DNA of 47,124 bases from Bacteroidales bacterium (GTDB taxonomy: Bacteria; Bacteroidota; Bacteroidia; Bacteroidales; GCA-2748055). Position 1 is the stretch's first letter. Each line of letters starts with the position of its first letter. Where the stretch lies: assembly GCA_029931975.1 (NCBI GenBank), contig JAOZQY010000026.1, forward strand, positions 1 to 47,124. Reading direction: 5' to 3'. A program made the position numbers and the translations under genes. The notes beneath the pieces are model-generated. The model was not told the DNA's origin and ran no database searches. It saw only the letters and a list, made by a program, of their open reading frames with translations. Below are positions 1-7,743 of this stretch, one piece after another.

Positions 1-360
1 GGTGCTCAGAAAGAGATGCTTCTTCCTTCAATACTGGCCATCGCCGTTCCCATTGGAGTTGGACTGATTCTTGGCGTAGCCGGAGTAATCGGATTGCTTG
101 TTGGAGGTCTGACCACTGGTTTCACCCTGGCGGTGATGCTGAACAATGCCGGTGGTGCATGGGATAATGCCAAAAAGTACATTGAAAAAGGTAACTTCGG
201 AGGAAAAGGAAGTGAATCACACAAAGCAGCTGTGACTGGAGACACCGTTGGTGATCCTTTCAAAGACACTTCAGGTCCTTCATTGAACATCCTGATCAAA
301 CTGATGACCATGGTCTCTGTTGTAATGGCAGGTCTGACCGTAGCTTTCGGACTTTTCTAG
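1..360 (+). CDS. hppA: Membrane-bound proton/sodium-translocating pyrophosphatase, C-terminal part (partial)
   Basis: This is the 3' end of an integral-membrane pyrophosphatase, which couples hydrolysis of pyrophosphate to H+ or Na+ export across the inner membrane. The frame is open from base 1, so the gene enters from the left and the ATG at 16 is internal. About 119 codons are visible. They include the family signature [12 protein letters not shown], a [20 protein letters not shown] block and the C-terminal [14 protein letters not shown] segment. These conserved Asp/Lys residues belong to the pyrophosphate and Mg binding site. A hydrophobic helix precedes them and a last one ends the protein. 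The residues that decide H+ versus Na+ pumping and K+ dependence lie upstream of the window, so subtype cannot be called. A strong terminator follows at once. Confidence 0.95.
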   Translation, partial: GAQKEMLLPSILAIAVPIGVGLILGVAGVIGLLVGGLTTGFTLAVMLNNAGGAWDNAKKYIEKGNFGGKGSESHKAAVTGDTVGDPFKDTSGPSLNILIKLMTMVSVVMAGLTVAFGLF

Positions 361-386
361 GAACTATAGAACCAGATTATATCTTA

Positions 387-417
387 GGGGCTGTCTCATT
401 CGGGACAGCCCCTTTTT
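387..417 (+). terminator. Rho-independent terminator of the pyrophosphatase gene
   Basis: GGGGCTGTC (387-395) pairs perfectly with GACAGCCCC (404-412), and two further pairs narrow the loop. Five T residues follow directly at 413-417. The hairpin begins 26 bases after the hppA stop codon, as expected for an intrinsic terminator. Confidence 0.93.
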
Positions 418-724
418 GCGTTATGTATGCATGGCTTGACTTGTTATTGAATAATCACTAACTTGTTTATGATTGATGAATATCTAAATCCTTCTTAGAT
501 TCAGCTGGTCTATCCGCTTTAGTCAGCTTTTAATTCTTCTCTTCGGATTTACTTACTATTTACATTCTATCGTGCCTTGATTCTCAAGAATTGAGGCACT
601 AATCTCTTGGGCACCGGATTTCTCAGCTCTGGTTCCCTGTTGGGTGGCTGATCGCTTTACGTTTCAGGGCTCCCGGTTATTCTAACCCAGGGTTTTCTTC
701 AAACCGGATTGCCAAAGAGTACCC
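418..724. other. Non-coding stretch between terminator and gene remnants
   Basis: No convincing coding frame, tRNA or repeat is seen. The only structure noted is an imperfect hairpin at 572-599, where GTGCCTT pairs with GAGGCAC through one wobble pair and a short inner ATTCT/AGAAT helix. It has no T-run. The stretch may be further decayed sequence of the gene whose 3' end survives just downstream, but I cannot show that. Confidence 0.5.
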
Positions 725-925
725 GTGGCGTTCCTGTTCTTAATCTACCGGAAATCGATATCTGTGTTTCCCAACCCGGTAAAAGATCACTTGGTCCTAC
801 AGATAAGTACGCCTCAGGGGCTTCATTACATGCTCTATGATGTAAGAGGAGGAATGATTGAGCGGGGCCAGGTTTATAATGAGCGAACTGAGATAGACGT
901 CAGTGCTCTTGAACCTGCTGTTTAT
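725..925 (+). pseudogene. Remnant of a T9SS C-terminal sorting domain
   Basis: One frame reads SVFPNPVKDHLVLQI, then LYDVRGGMIERGQV, then EIDVSALEPAVY. This is the usual order of a type A sorting domain that sends proteins through the type IX secretion system: the FPNP strand, the hydrophobic strands with a LYD..G turn, and the final ID.S.L..G.Y block. The last strand (normally YFLRV or similar plus stop) is missing, because the frame runs into unrelated sequence after about 920. There is no start codon or mature domain upstream that could belong to it. I read it as the surviving 3' end of a lost secreted protein. The family assignment is by motif only. Confidence 0.7.
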
Positions 926-1165
926 GGTATCAGTTCTGACTCTTGTGGGCCAGACACCGACCACCTTTATTTATCAGGCGGTGTTACGGGATGTCGATGG
1001 ATATATTAATGCCGATGCAAATGTCAATGCTGAAATTGCTACAGGGGCCGTTCGATCAATCTTGGAGCAATGTGGGTTGCCCTAACCTCCACCTATAACT
1101 ACTATCTCAACATTCGGGTTACGGGTTTTTCAAGTGCATATGTTTTTCAGCCTGTGGTTATAGTA
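903..1165 (+). pseudogene. Remnant of the N-terminus of a Bacteroidota cell-surface protein
   Basis: In the third frame a hydrophobic, signal-peptide-like stretch (LLFMVSVLTLVGQ) is followed by TPTTFIYQAVLRDVDGYINADANV. This closely resembles the start of secreted Bacteroidota proteins that begin after the signal peptide with a QxFxYQAVxRDxDGxxxxNxxV motif. After about 1040 the frame breaks. Pieces in other frames resemble the continuation, for example WSNVGCP near 1065 and TYNYYLNIRVTG near 1095-1130, which matches the usual YFLNVxVDG strand. No ATG and no long open frame exist. The remnant overlaps the sorting-domain remnant in another frame, so a deletion probably joined the end of one gene to the start of the next. 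Confidence 0.6.
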
Positions 1166-1204
1166 TTGTTTATAGCAAGTAGCATGTAGGCTCAGATATG
1201 ATTT

Positions 1205-1981
1205 CTATTGCCTGATGATCTCACCCTGACCGGGCAGGTATTTTTCAAGGCGAAATTCCTGACCGTCGAAAACGCCGTAGGTGAAGTTGCCGATCCAGTC
1301 GCCCAGGCAAATCACCCGGCTGTTTTCGGCGAGCCGGATGTCATAAGGGATATGCCGGTGACCGAATACGAAATATTCGATATCGGGGTGTTTTTCCAGT
1401 TCTTTCCTGGCGAATTGAACCTGGTGTTCATTGTCCACGCCCAGAAAGGAGCCGAGTGCTCCGTGCTTCATGCGACTCTTCTTGGACCACCAGTGGGCAA
1501 ATGCCATGGATCCGTTGGGATGGATGCGGGCATAGAACCATTGCATCAGCCTGTTTTTAAAGATTCCCTGGAGCATCTTGTAGCCCTTGTCACCCTGGTG
1601 CAATCCGTCGCCATGTCCCAGAAAAAACCGGTGACCGTTCCAAAGCTTTTGAACGCTTTTTCGGTGCACTTCCAGATTGATTTCCCCGGGAAGATAATCG
1701 AAGATCCAGATGTCGTGGTTGCCTGGAATCAGGTGAATTTTTACCCCCGCATCACTTAGGGAGGCCAGGGTTCCCAGGAAACGGGTAAATCCACGAGGGA
1801 CCACCTTTTTGTATTCAAACCAGTAATCGAAGACATCGCCCAGCAGCCATAGCTCACTGGCATCGTTCCGGATTTCTTCCAGCCACTGAACAAATAGTTT
1901 TTCGCGGCGGAGACTCTCTTGGGGAGACTGCATCCCCAGGTGAAGGTCCGAAGCGAAGTATATACGACGTTGCTCAGTCAT
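1205..1981 (-). CDS. lpxH: UDP-2,3-diacylglucosamine diphosphatase (LpxH-type metallophosphoesterase)
   Basis: This enzyme hydrolyses UDP-2,3-diacylglucosamine to 2,3-diacylglucosamine-1-phosphate (lipid X), the fourth step of lipid A synthesis, at the inner face of the cytoplasmic membrane. The 258-residue protein has the complete calcineurin-like two-metal site in order: SDLHLG (D12, H14), GDVFD (D49), GNHD (N88, H89), GHGD (H123) and GHRH (H208, H210). The WFY..HP segment near 148-155 matches the LpxH cap region. The start ATG lies 4 bases downstream of the stop of the preceding TlpA-like lipoprotein gene, so it is the third gene of a minus-strand unit starting at 4350. A general metallophosphoesterase role is the alternative, but length and motif spacing favour LpxH. 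Confidence 0.88.
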   Translation of the reverse strand: MTEQRRIYFASDLHLGMQSPQESLRREKLFVQWLEEIRNDASELWLLGDVFDYWFEYKKVVPRGFTRFLGTLASLSDAGVKIHLIPGNHDIWIFDYLPGEINLEVHRKSVQKLWNGHRFFLGHGDGLHQGDKGYKMLQGIFKNRLMQWFYARIHPNGSMAFAHWWSKKSRMKHGALGSFLGVDNEHQVQFARKELEKHPDIEYFVFGHRHIPYDIRLAENSRVICLGDWIGNFTYGVFDGQEFRLEKYLPGQGEIIRQ

Positions 1982-1985
1982 TTGT

Positions 1986-3149
1986 TTAAATCAGGTTGTC
2001 AAGCCAGGTCTCCAGGGTCCTGCCAGAAAGGTTTTTGGCCAGTATATCTCCTTCCCGGTTGATCAGGAAGGTGGTGGGTAGTTCTGAAATATTATAGAGG
2101 AGTGCCGCTTTTGAATCCGGAAAGGAGAGTTCCGAAACATTGATCCAGTTGAATTCATTAAAATCAATAGCATTCATCCAGTTAATTTTATTGTTGTCCA
2201 GGGAGATGGCATAAATTTCGAATCCTTTTTCATGGTATTTGAGGTAGGTGGATTGTAACTGAATCAGGGCCTGGATACTGCCGCTGTTCCCGGATGCCCA
2301 AAAGGCTACCAGGGTTACTTTTCCCTTCAGTGATGATAGTGCGATCTCCTTGTTATCCCTGTCTGGAATGGAAAGATCAAGCATGCCGGAGCTTTGGTCG
2401 GCTAATTCCAGGAGAGTGTTGAGGTGTTCGTTTTTTTTGAACGTAGCCTCTCTTTGCTCAATATCTGAACGTAGCGATTTGGTCAGTGAAGAGTTTGGGT
2501 AGGAACTTTCCAGGGAGTCGGCAACTGCTTTGAAGTACTGCAGATCACCTTCCATGTTGAGTACCAGGCTTTCTTTATCGTACTTCTGATAGAGGGCGTA
2601 TACACTTGAAAGAGAACCCAGGTGTTCCACCAGGTATTTGATGGTAAAACGTTTCTGTTTGACAATGGCCTGGGCATAGGCGTTTTTGACCAGTTCCATC
2701 TGTGGATTTTCAGGATCTCCAATGGAAGCTGCCACCAGCTGTAGGGAGTCAAGGGCTCTGCGTGTTTGTTCAAGCTGCTCAACCAGAAGTCGGATTCCTT
2801 CCGACTCATCAGATCCGGAGATGCTGTATGTACTTCCGAATGTATCATAGCCGGTTTTAATGGAGATCTTATCACCGGGAGAAACCAGGAGGTTCAGTAT
2901 TTCACCTGTTTCACTCTTTAGAATATATAGCTCGGGCTCATCCAGGCCCAGATTCAATGTAAAAGAACCATTCTTATCGAGCTCTACCGAGTCGACCAGG
3001 GACGTTCGATTTACATCAAGCCTTTCAAGGGTCAGCTTTGCGCCTTCACCTCCGCTGATCAGCCCGCTGATTTCTGTTCTGTTGCTCTTGCATGCAAATC
3101 CTGTAAATCCTATAATCAGCGCTATTAGAATGGGTATGCTTCCTTTCAT
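1986..3149 (-). CDS. TlpA-like lipoprotein, DUF4369 plus thioredoxin fold without CxxC
   Basis: A lipoprotein signal peptide ends in a lipobox with C20 (TGFAC), so the protein should be anchored in the envelope. Residues ~27-105 resemble the DUF4369 beta domain that precedes TlpA/AhpC-type thioredoxin domains in Bacteroidota; ~110-250 is helical; ~255-387 is a thioredoxin fold (LVAFWAS, then a LPTTFLI strand with the cis-proline, then GDI). The active site is degenerate. Where WCxxC is expected the sequence is GNSGS, so both cysteine positions are Asn288 and Ser291. Thiol oxidoreductase activity is therefore unlikely and a binding or structural role is my inference. One base separates the start from the stop of the paralogous upstream gene. 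lpxH follows after 4 bases. Confidence 0.87.
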   Translation of the reverse strand: MKGSIPILIALIIGFTGFACKSNRTEISGLISGGEGAKLTLERLDVNRTSLVDSVELDKNGSFTLNLGLDEPELYILKSETGEILNLLVSPGDKISIKTGYDTFGSTYSISGSDESEGIRLLVEQLEQTRRALDSLQLVAASIGDPENPQMELVKNAYAQAIVKQKRFTIKYLVEHLGSLSSVYALYQKYDKESLVLNMEGDLQYFKAVADSLESSYPNSSLTKSLRSDIEQREATFKKNEHLNTLLELADQSSGMLDLSIPDRDNKEIALSSLKGKVTLVAFWASGNSGSIQALIQLQSTYLKYHEKGFEIYAISLDNNKINWMNAIDFNEFNWINVSELSFPDSKAALLYNISELPTTFLINREGDILAKNLSGRTLETWLDNLI

Positions 3150-3150
3150 C

Positions 3151-4350
3151 TTAGTTGTTCAATAATTGGTCCAGTTTATTCAATAATTGATCTCCGTACA
3201 GATCTGTTTCTATTATTTTGCCTGATGGGTCGATCACCACATTAAAGGGAATCTTCTCCACCCCGTAGATATTTACAAGCGGGGTTTCCCACCGCTTCAG
3301 ATCACTTACATGATCCCAGTCCAGATGATCCGTGTCAATGGCTAAGGTCCAGGCCTCTTTGTCATCATCCAGTGAGACCTGAAGGATCTTGAAGCTATGT
3401 TCTCCAAAACGTTCCATGGCTCTTGCCAGGACCTTATTTTCCTCTCTGCACAGCTTGCTCCAGGAGGCCCAAAAAGCCAGTAATACATAGTCTCCTTTCA
3501 GGTCCGACAGGGCCATTTGGCTTCCATCAGGGCGTGAAGATACAAAATCGGGAGCGATCTGCCCTTTTTTCAATAAACCAGCTTGGCTTTTACTCTTCCT
3601 GAGCTGTTCAGCTTCAGTCACCTGGGCATGCAGCAACTGCACGGCTTCCAGTTTATTGTGCCCGGCCATAAGGACAGAGTCCACGAAATTGTATACAGCA
3701 AAATCTGTATCCGGGGAAAAAACAGGAAATCCCTGTCCGTATAGGTTGTAGAGTGCGATCAGGATAGCGGGGGAACTTGCATTCTTGTGAATGTATTGTA
3801 GAGAATAGGCATGAAAAGAGGAAGTAATGGAATCAAATTGTTGATCCAGACGCTGTTTTATTGCGGGATAGTCCGGCGATGAAACATTCTCCCTGTTCTT
3901 TCTTGAAATCTCCCCTAATGCTTCCAGGGTTTGTTTATGTTCTTTTGCAAGGGTCTGAAGCAGTGATGAACCTGGTGAGCCCTTGATGGTATAAGTGTTC
4001 ATATTGTCCGACTGGCCGGTGAACTGAACAGATTCTCCGGGCTCTATCAACAGGTTTATATATCCGGAGGGTCCGAACCTGAGTACGTAAAATGCGATCT
4101 GTTCGGGTGAAAAAGTAATGTGAAAATGTCCTGATTCATCACAAGAAACCGTATCCACTGGGATAAATTCCCTGGCCCCCATCTCCTCCAGTAGAATGGT
4201 CTCTCCATTACCCTCATGGAGAAGTCCGGAAATTACAGTGCTGTAAACAGCTTTCTTATCCTCCGTATTAGGCGATCCTTTCTGCCCGCATCCCATCAGG
4301 AGCAGGAGCAGAAAGTATAGCATGATTATATCTGAGTACCTGTGCATCAC
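3151..4350 (-). CDS. TlpA-like lipoprotein, DUF4369 plus thioredoxin fold with SxxC active site
   Basis: This 399-residue paralogue of the downstream gene is first in the minus-strand unit. Its lipobox is LLMGC with C21. It has a DUF4369-like beta domain (~38-120), a helical linker, and a C-terminal thioredoxin fold with FWASW near 293-297 and cis-proline strand KIPFNVVI. The usual CxxC reads S298-K-L-C301, so the attacking N-terminal cysteine is lost and only the second remains. Such SxxC sites in thioredoxin-fold proteins can still form mixed disulfides or bind glutathione, but cannot perform the standard dithiol cycle. The gene diverges from the glycogen operon across a 133-base gap that probably holds both promoters. 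Confidence 0.87.
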   Translation of the reverse strand: MMHRYSDIIMLYFLLLLLMGCGQKGSPNTEDKKAVYSTVISGLLHEGNGETILLEEMGAREFIPVDTVSCDESGHFHITFSPEQIAFYVLRFGPSGYINLLIEPGESVQFTGQSDNMNTYTIKGSPGSSLLQTLAKEHKQTLEALGEISRKNRENVSSPDYPAIKQRLDQQFDSITSSFHAYSLQYIHKNASSPAILIALYNLYGQGFPVFSPDTDFAVYNFVDSVLMAGHNKLEAVQLLHAQVTEAEQLRKSKSQAGLLKKGQIAPDFVSSRPDGSQMALSDLKGDYVLLAFWASWSKLCREENKVLARAMERFGEHSFKILQVSLDDDKEAWTLAIDTDHLDWDHVSDLKRWETPLVNIYGVEKIPFNVVIDPSGKIIETDLYGDQLLNKLDQLLNN

Positions 4351-4402
4351 GTTTATTTTTTATGTAAAAATAATAAGAATGCAATATGTATGAATTAGTT
4401 TC

Positions 4403-4410
4403 TAATTTTG
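4403..4410 (+). promoter_or_regulatory. Putative -7 promoter element of the glycogen operon
   Basis: TAATTTTG matches the Bacteroidota -7 consensus TAnnTTTG and lies about 74 bases upstream of the debranching enzyme start, inside the divergent gap. No clear TTTG -33 element is seen at the usual spacing, so support is moderate. Confidence 0.42.
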
Positions 4411-4483
4411 TATTCAAATACTTAGCTTCTACTACCTTGAATCTTGATCTTTTTTGAATAATTATTGATTAATCCTATTGTAG

Positions 4484-6421
4484 ATGAGTTACCTGACTTT
4501 TGATAAAAAAGAACTGATTAATCTTGAATATTCTCTGTCCAGGGAGGTGATCAGGTCAAACCGTGCAGGTTCTTACGCTTCGTCCACTATCATTGGTTGT
4601 AACACCAGGAAGTACCACGGATTGCTTGTTTGTCCGCTGGAAGAGATGGATGGCGAACACCATGTACTGCTTTCCACACTGGATCCGACAGTGATTCAGC
4701 ACGACAAAGAGTTTAACCTGGGGATCCATAAATACGAGGGAGATCATTATGTTCCCAAAGGCCATAAGTATGTTAGAGAATATAGCAATATTAAAGCTTC
4801 ATACCTGGTCTATCGTGTTGGAGGGGTCATCCTTTCCAGGGAGATAATACTGATATCCAAAGCTGAACAGGTGCTGCTCAGGTATACATTGATTGATGCC
4901 CATTCAGATACACTGCTTCGTCTACAACCATTCCTTGCATTCCGTAATTACCATGCATTAAGTAAATCCAATCTTTATATCAATACCAGGTATGAGGAAG
5001 TGAAAAACGGCATTATGTCAAGGCTCTATGATGGATACCCCGGGCTCTATATGCAGTCTTCCAAGGCGGGAGAATTTGTTCCGGTTCCTGACTGGTATTA
5101 CAATGTAGAATACCTGGAGGAGCAGAAGAGGGGATATGACTATAAAGAGGATCTCTATGTGCCGGGTTATTTTGAGTTTTCCATTAAGAAGGGAGAATCC
5201 ATTGTATTCTCGGCTTCGACCAGTGAGGAGGCACCGGCGGGATTGAAAAGGAAGTTTACTTCGGAACTCAGGCAACGAACTTCCAAGGATAGTATAAAAG
5301 GATGCTTGCTGAATGCAGCCCAGCAGTTTATCGTCCGGAAACAAGACAGCACTGAGATCAAAGCTGGCTTTCCCTGGTTTGGAGCATGGGGGAGGGATAC
5401 CTTCATGGCTCTCCCGGGGCTCACGCTGACAACAGGTGATTTACCGACAGCTCTGGAAGTGATTGATTCGATGGTAGCCAGGATGAAGCAAGGCCTGTTC
5501 CCCAATACAGCCATTAAAGGCACACCGGCATTTAATTCTTCAGATGCTCCTCTCTGGTTTATTCGGGCCCTTCAGCAATATGAAAAATATGATCCGGATT
5601 TTGATATCTGGAAAAAATACGGGAAGGTCATTAAATCGGTACTGGAGACTTATCGTGATGGCTCATCAGGGGTCATCAGAATGCTGGAAAACGGACTGAT
5701 TCATGCAGAGGATGAGGGGAAAGCTCTTACCTGGATGGATGCAGAAGCGGATGGCCAGTTGGTAACTCCCAGGCCGGGACAGGTTGTTGAGGTAAATGCA
5801 CTGTGGTATAATTCGGTGTGTCAGGCTCTGCTCTGGGCAGAGAAAAGGGATAAGACTTTCTTCAAATCCTGGAGCCCTCTTCCTGAACAGATCAGGGAAT
5901 CTTTTGTTAAGGTGTTCTGGGATCCTGAGAGGGGATACCTGGCCGATTATGTTCATGGTTCTTTCAAGGACTTCGCTGTAAGACCCAGTCAGCTGATTGC
6001 AGTATCGGTTGATCATTCACCGCTTACTTCAGAAATGAAAAAATCCGTTCTTGATGTGGTGGAAGGGGAGTTACTGACGCCAAGGGGTCTTAGAAGCCTT
6101 TCTCCCAAGAATGAAGCATATAAGGGGATCTATGAGGGAAGCCAGGCTAAGCGTGATCGTGCCTATCATCAGGGAACCGTATGGCCCTGGTTGCTTGAAC
6201 ACTATGTGATTGGTGTCCTGGATGTACATAAGAAGACGGGACAGGGCCAGGTTAAGAAAATATATGATGGATTCGAAGAGGTAATGAGCTTGAGGGGTAT
6301 TGGGAGTATTTCTGAAATATACGACGGGAATCCCCCCCATTATGCCAGGGGTGCCATATCACAGGCAACCGGAGTCGCTGCTTTGCTGCGCATTGACGAG
6401 ATGATAGAAGGTTTTAAATAA
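4484..6421 (+). CDS. Glycogen debranching enzyme (amylo-alpha-1,6-glucosidase, GH133 type)
   Basis: This enzyme removes alpha-1,6-linked glucose at branch points of glycogen. The N-terminal ~230 residues match the bacterial/archaeal debranching-enzyme N-domain (RSNRAGSYASSTIIGCNTRKYHGLL near 25-48). Residues ~265-640 form the (alpha/alpha)6-barrel GDE C-domain, with WFGAWGRD at 298-305 and TWMDAE at 416-421, the likely catalytic region. A late HQGTVWPW motif is also typical. The protein has 645 residues and lacks the GH13 transferase half of eukaryotic debranching enzymes, so a separate 4-alpha-glucanotransferase is needed; the GH57 protein two genes downstream is a candidate. It is the first gene of the operon, and the next gene begins 20 bases after the stop. 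Confidence 0.93.
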   Translation: MSYLTFDKKELINLEYSLSREVIRSNRAGSYASSTIIGCNTRKYHGLLVCPLEEMDGEHHVLLSTLDPTVIQHDKEFNLGIHKYEGDHYVPKGHKYVREYSNIKASYLVYRVGGVILSREIILISKAEQVLLRYTLIDAHSDTLLRLQPFLAFRNYHALSKSNLYINTRYEEVKNGIMSRLYDGYPGLYMQSSKAGEFVPVPDWYYNVEYLEEQKRGYDYKEDLYVPGYFEFSIKKGESIVFSASTSEEAPAGLKRKFTSELRQRTSKDSIKGCLLNAAQQFIVRKQDSTEIKAGFPWFGAWGRDTFMALPGLTLTTGDLPTALEVIDSMVARMKQGLFPNTAIKGTPAFNSSDAPLWFIRALQQYEKYDPDFDIWKKYGKVIKSVLETYRDGSSGVIRMLENGLIHAEDEGKALTWMDAEADGQLVTPRPGQVVEVNALWYNSVCQALLWAEKRDKTFFKSWSPLPEQIRESFVKVFWDPERGYLADYVHGSFKDFAVRPSQLIAVSVDHSPLTSEMKKSVLDVVEGELLTPRGLRSLSPKNEAYKGIYEGSQAKRDRAYHQGTVWPWLLEHYVIGVLDVHKKTGQGQVKKIYDGFEEVMSLRGIGSISEIYDGNPPHYARGAISQATGVAALLRIDEMIEGFK

Positions 6422-6440
6422 TATAACTATATCTCAGCAT

Positions 6441-7727
6441 ATGAGGGTATTGATGTTTGGGTGGGAGTTTCCACCACATATTTCCGGGGGACTGGGTACT
6501 GCCTGTTATGGGCTTACCAGGGGGATGTCGGTAATTCCGGAGCTGGATATCCTGTTTGTGGTTCCAAAGGCCCACGGCGATGAGGACCAGAGCAGGATCC
6601 GTCTGATGGGTGCCGGTGATGTAAGCCTCGATATTAGGGCAGTTAAAGATCACAAATTTTTGAAGGACCTGTCCTATATTGAAATCAACTCCAACCTTGT
6701 ACCCTATACATCTCCTGAAGAATACGATGAACTAATCAATAAGGCAGAAACCATGGGAAAAAGGCTGGTGGAGACTACCATGGGCGGACAGCTTAATTTC
6801 ACCGGAACCTATGGTAAAAACCTCTATGAAGAGATTACCAATTACGCCATCGTAGCCGGAGAGATTGCGCTTAAAGAGGAATTTGATATTATCCATTCCC
6901 ACGACTGGCTCACTTATCCGGCAGGGATTGCAGCCAAACGGGCTTCGGGAAAGCCGCTGGTTATTCATGTGCATGCCACTGATTTTGACAGGAGTGGGGG
7001 AAAGGTGAATCCCACGGTCTTTGAGATTGAAAAGACAGGAATGCACTTGGCCGATAAGATTATTGCGGTCAGTAACCTGACCCGCAATACGATTATAGAT
7101 AAGTATGGGATCCATCCTGATAAGGTGCTTACCGTATATAATGCTGTAGACCCCCTTTCGGATATGGAGAAGCTCCAGTTGAAGCGGGGAATCAACGATA
7201 AGGTGGTTACTTTCCTTGGACGAATCACCCTTCAGAAAGGACCCGAATATTTTGTCCAGGCAGCTTACAAGGTCCTGCAGAAAATGGATAGTGTAAGATT
7301 TGTGATGGCAGGCAGCGGCGAGTTGCTTGAAAAAATGATTCACTGGACAGCAAAACTTGGGATCTCGGACAGGTTTCACTATACCGGCTTCCTGAAGGGG
7401 GATGATGTGTTCAAAATGTTCTCCCTCAGTGATGTTTATGTGATGCCTTCCGTTTCAGAACCTTTCGGCATATCCCCGCTGGAAGCTATGCAATCTAACG
7501 TCCCATCCATTATTTCCCACCAGTCGGGTGTGGCTGAAATCCTGAATTACGCATTCAAAGTAGATTTCTGGGATGTGGATGCACTGGCCGATGCCATTTA
7601 CGGACTCTTGAATTATCCTTCTCTTTCAGAGATGTTTAAAAAGTATGGGGTAGCTGAGGTAAACGATATGAAGTGGGAGAACTCAGGGAAAAAAGTTCAT
7701 TCCATCTATAAAGAATTTGTTCAATAG
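6441..7727 (+). CDS. GT4 glycosyltransferase, glycogen/starch synthase-like
   Basis: This 428-residue GT-B enzyme starts with MRVLMFGWEFPPHISGGLG, where the GGLG loop is the nucleotide-sugar glycine loop of bacterial starch synthase-like enzymes. An HSHDW motif lies near 152-156. The C-terminal domain has TFLGRITLQKG (~255) and SEPFGISPLEAM, which carries the E-x7-E donor-binding motif. It is shorter than GlgA (about 470-480 residues) and is best called GT4. Its place between debranching enzyme and GH57 enzyme argues for elongation of alpha-glucan or maltooligosaccharide. Whether the donor is ADP- or UDP-glucose cannot be read from the sequence. Confidence 0.85.
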   Translation: MRVLMFGWEFPPHISGGLGTACYGLTRGMSVIPELDILFVVPKAHGDEDQSRIRLMGAGDVSLDIRAVKDHKFLKDLSYIEINSNLVPYTSPEEYDELINKAETMGKRLVETTMGGQLNFTGTYGKNLYEEITNYAIVAGEIALKEEFDIIHSHDWLTYPAGIAAKRASGKPLVIHVHATDFDRSGGKVNPTVFEIEKTGMHLADKIIAVSNLTRNTIIDKYGIHPDKVLTVYNAVDPLSDMEKLQLKRGINDKVVTFLGRITLQKGPEYFVQAAYKVLQKMDSVRFVMAGSGELLEKMIHWTAKLGISDRFHYTGFLKGDDVFKMFSLSDVYVMPSVSEPFGISPLEAMQSNVPSIISHQSGVAEILNYAFKVDFWDVDALADAIYGLLNYPSLSEMFKKYGVAEVNDMKWENSGKKVHSIYKEFVQ

Positions 7728-7743
7728 CAAAATATGTGATCAC

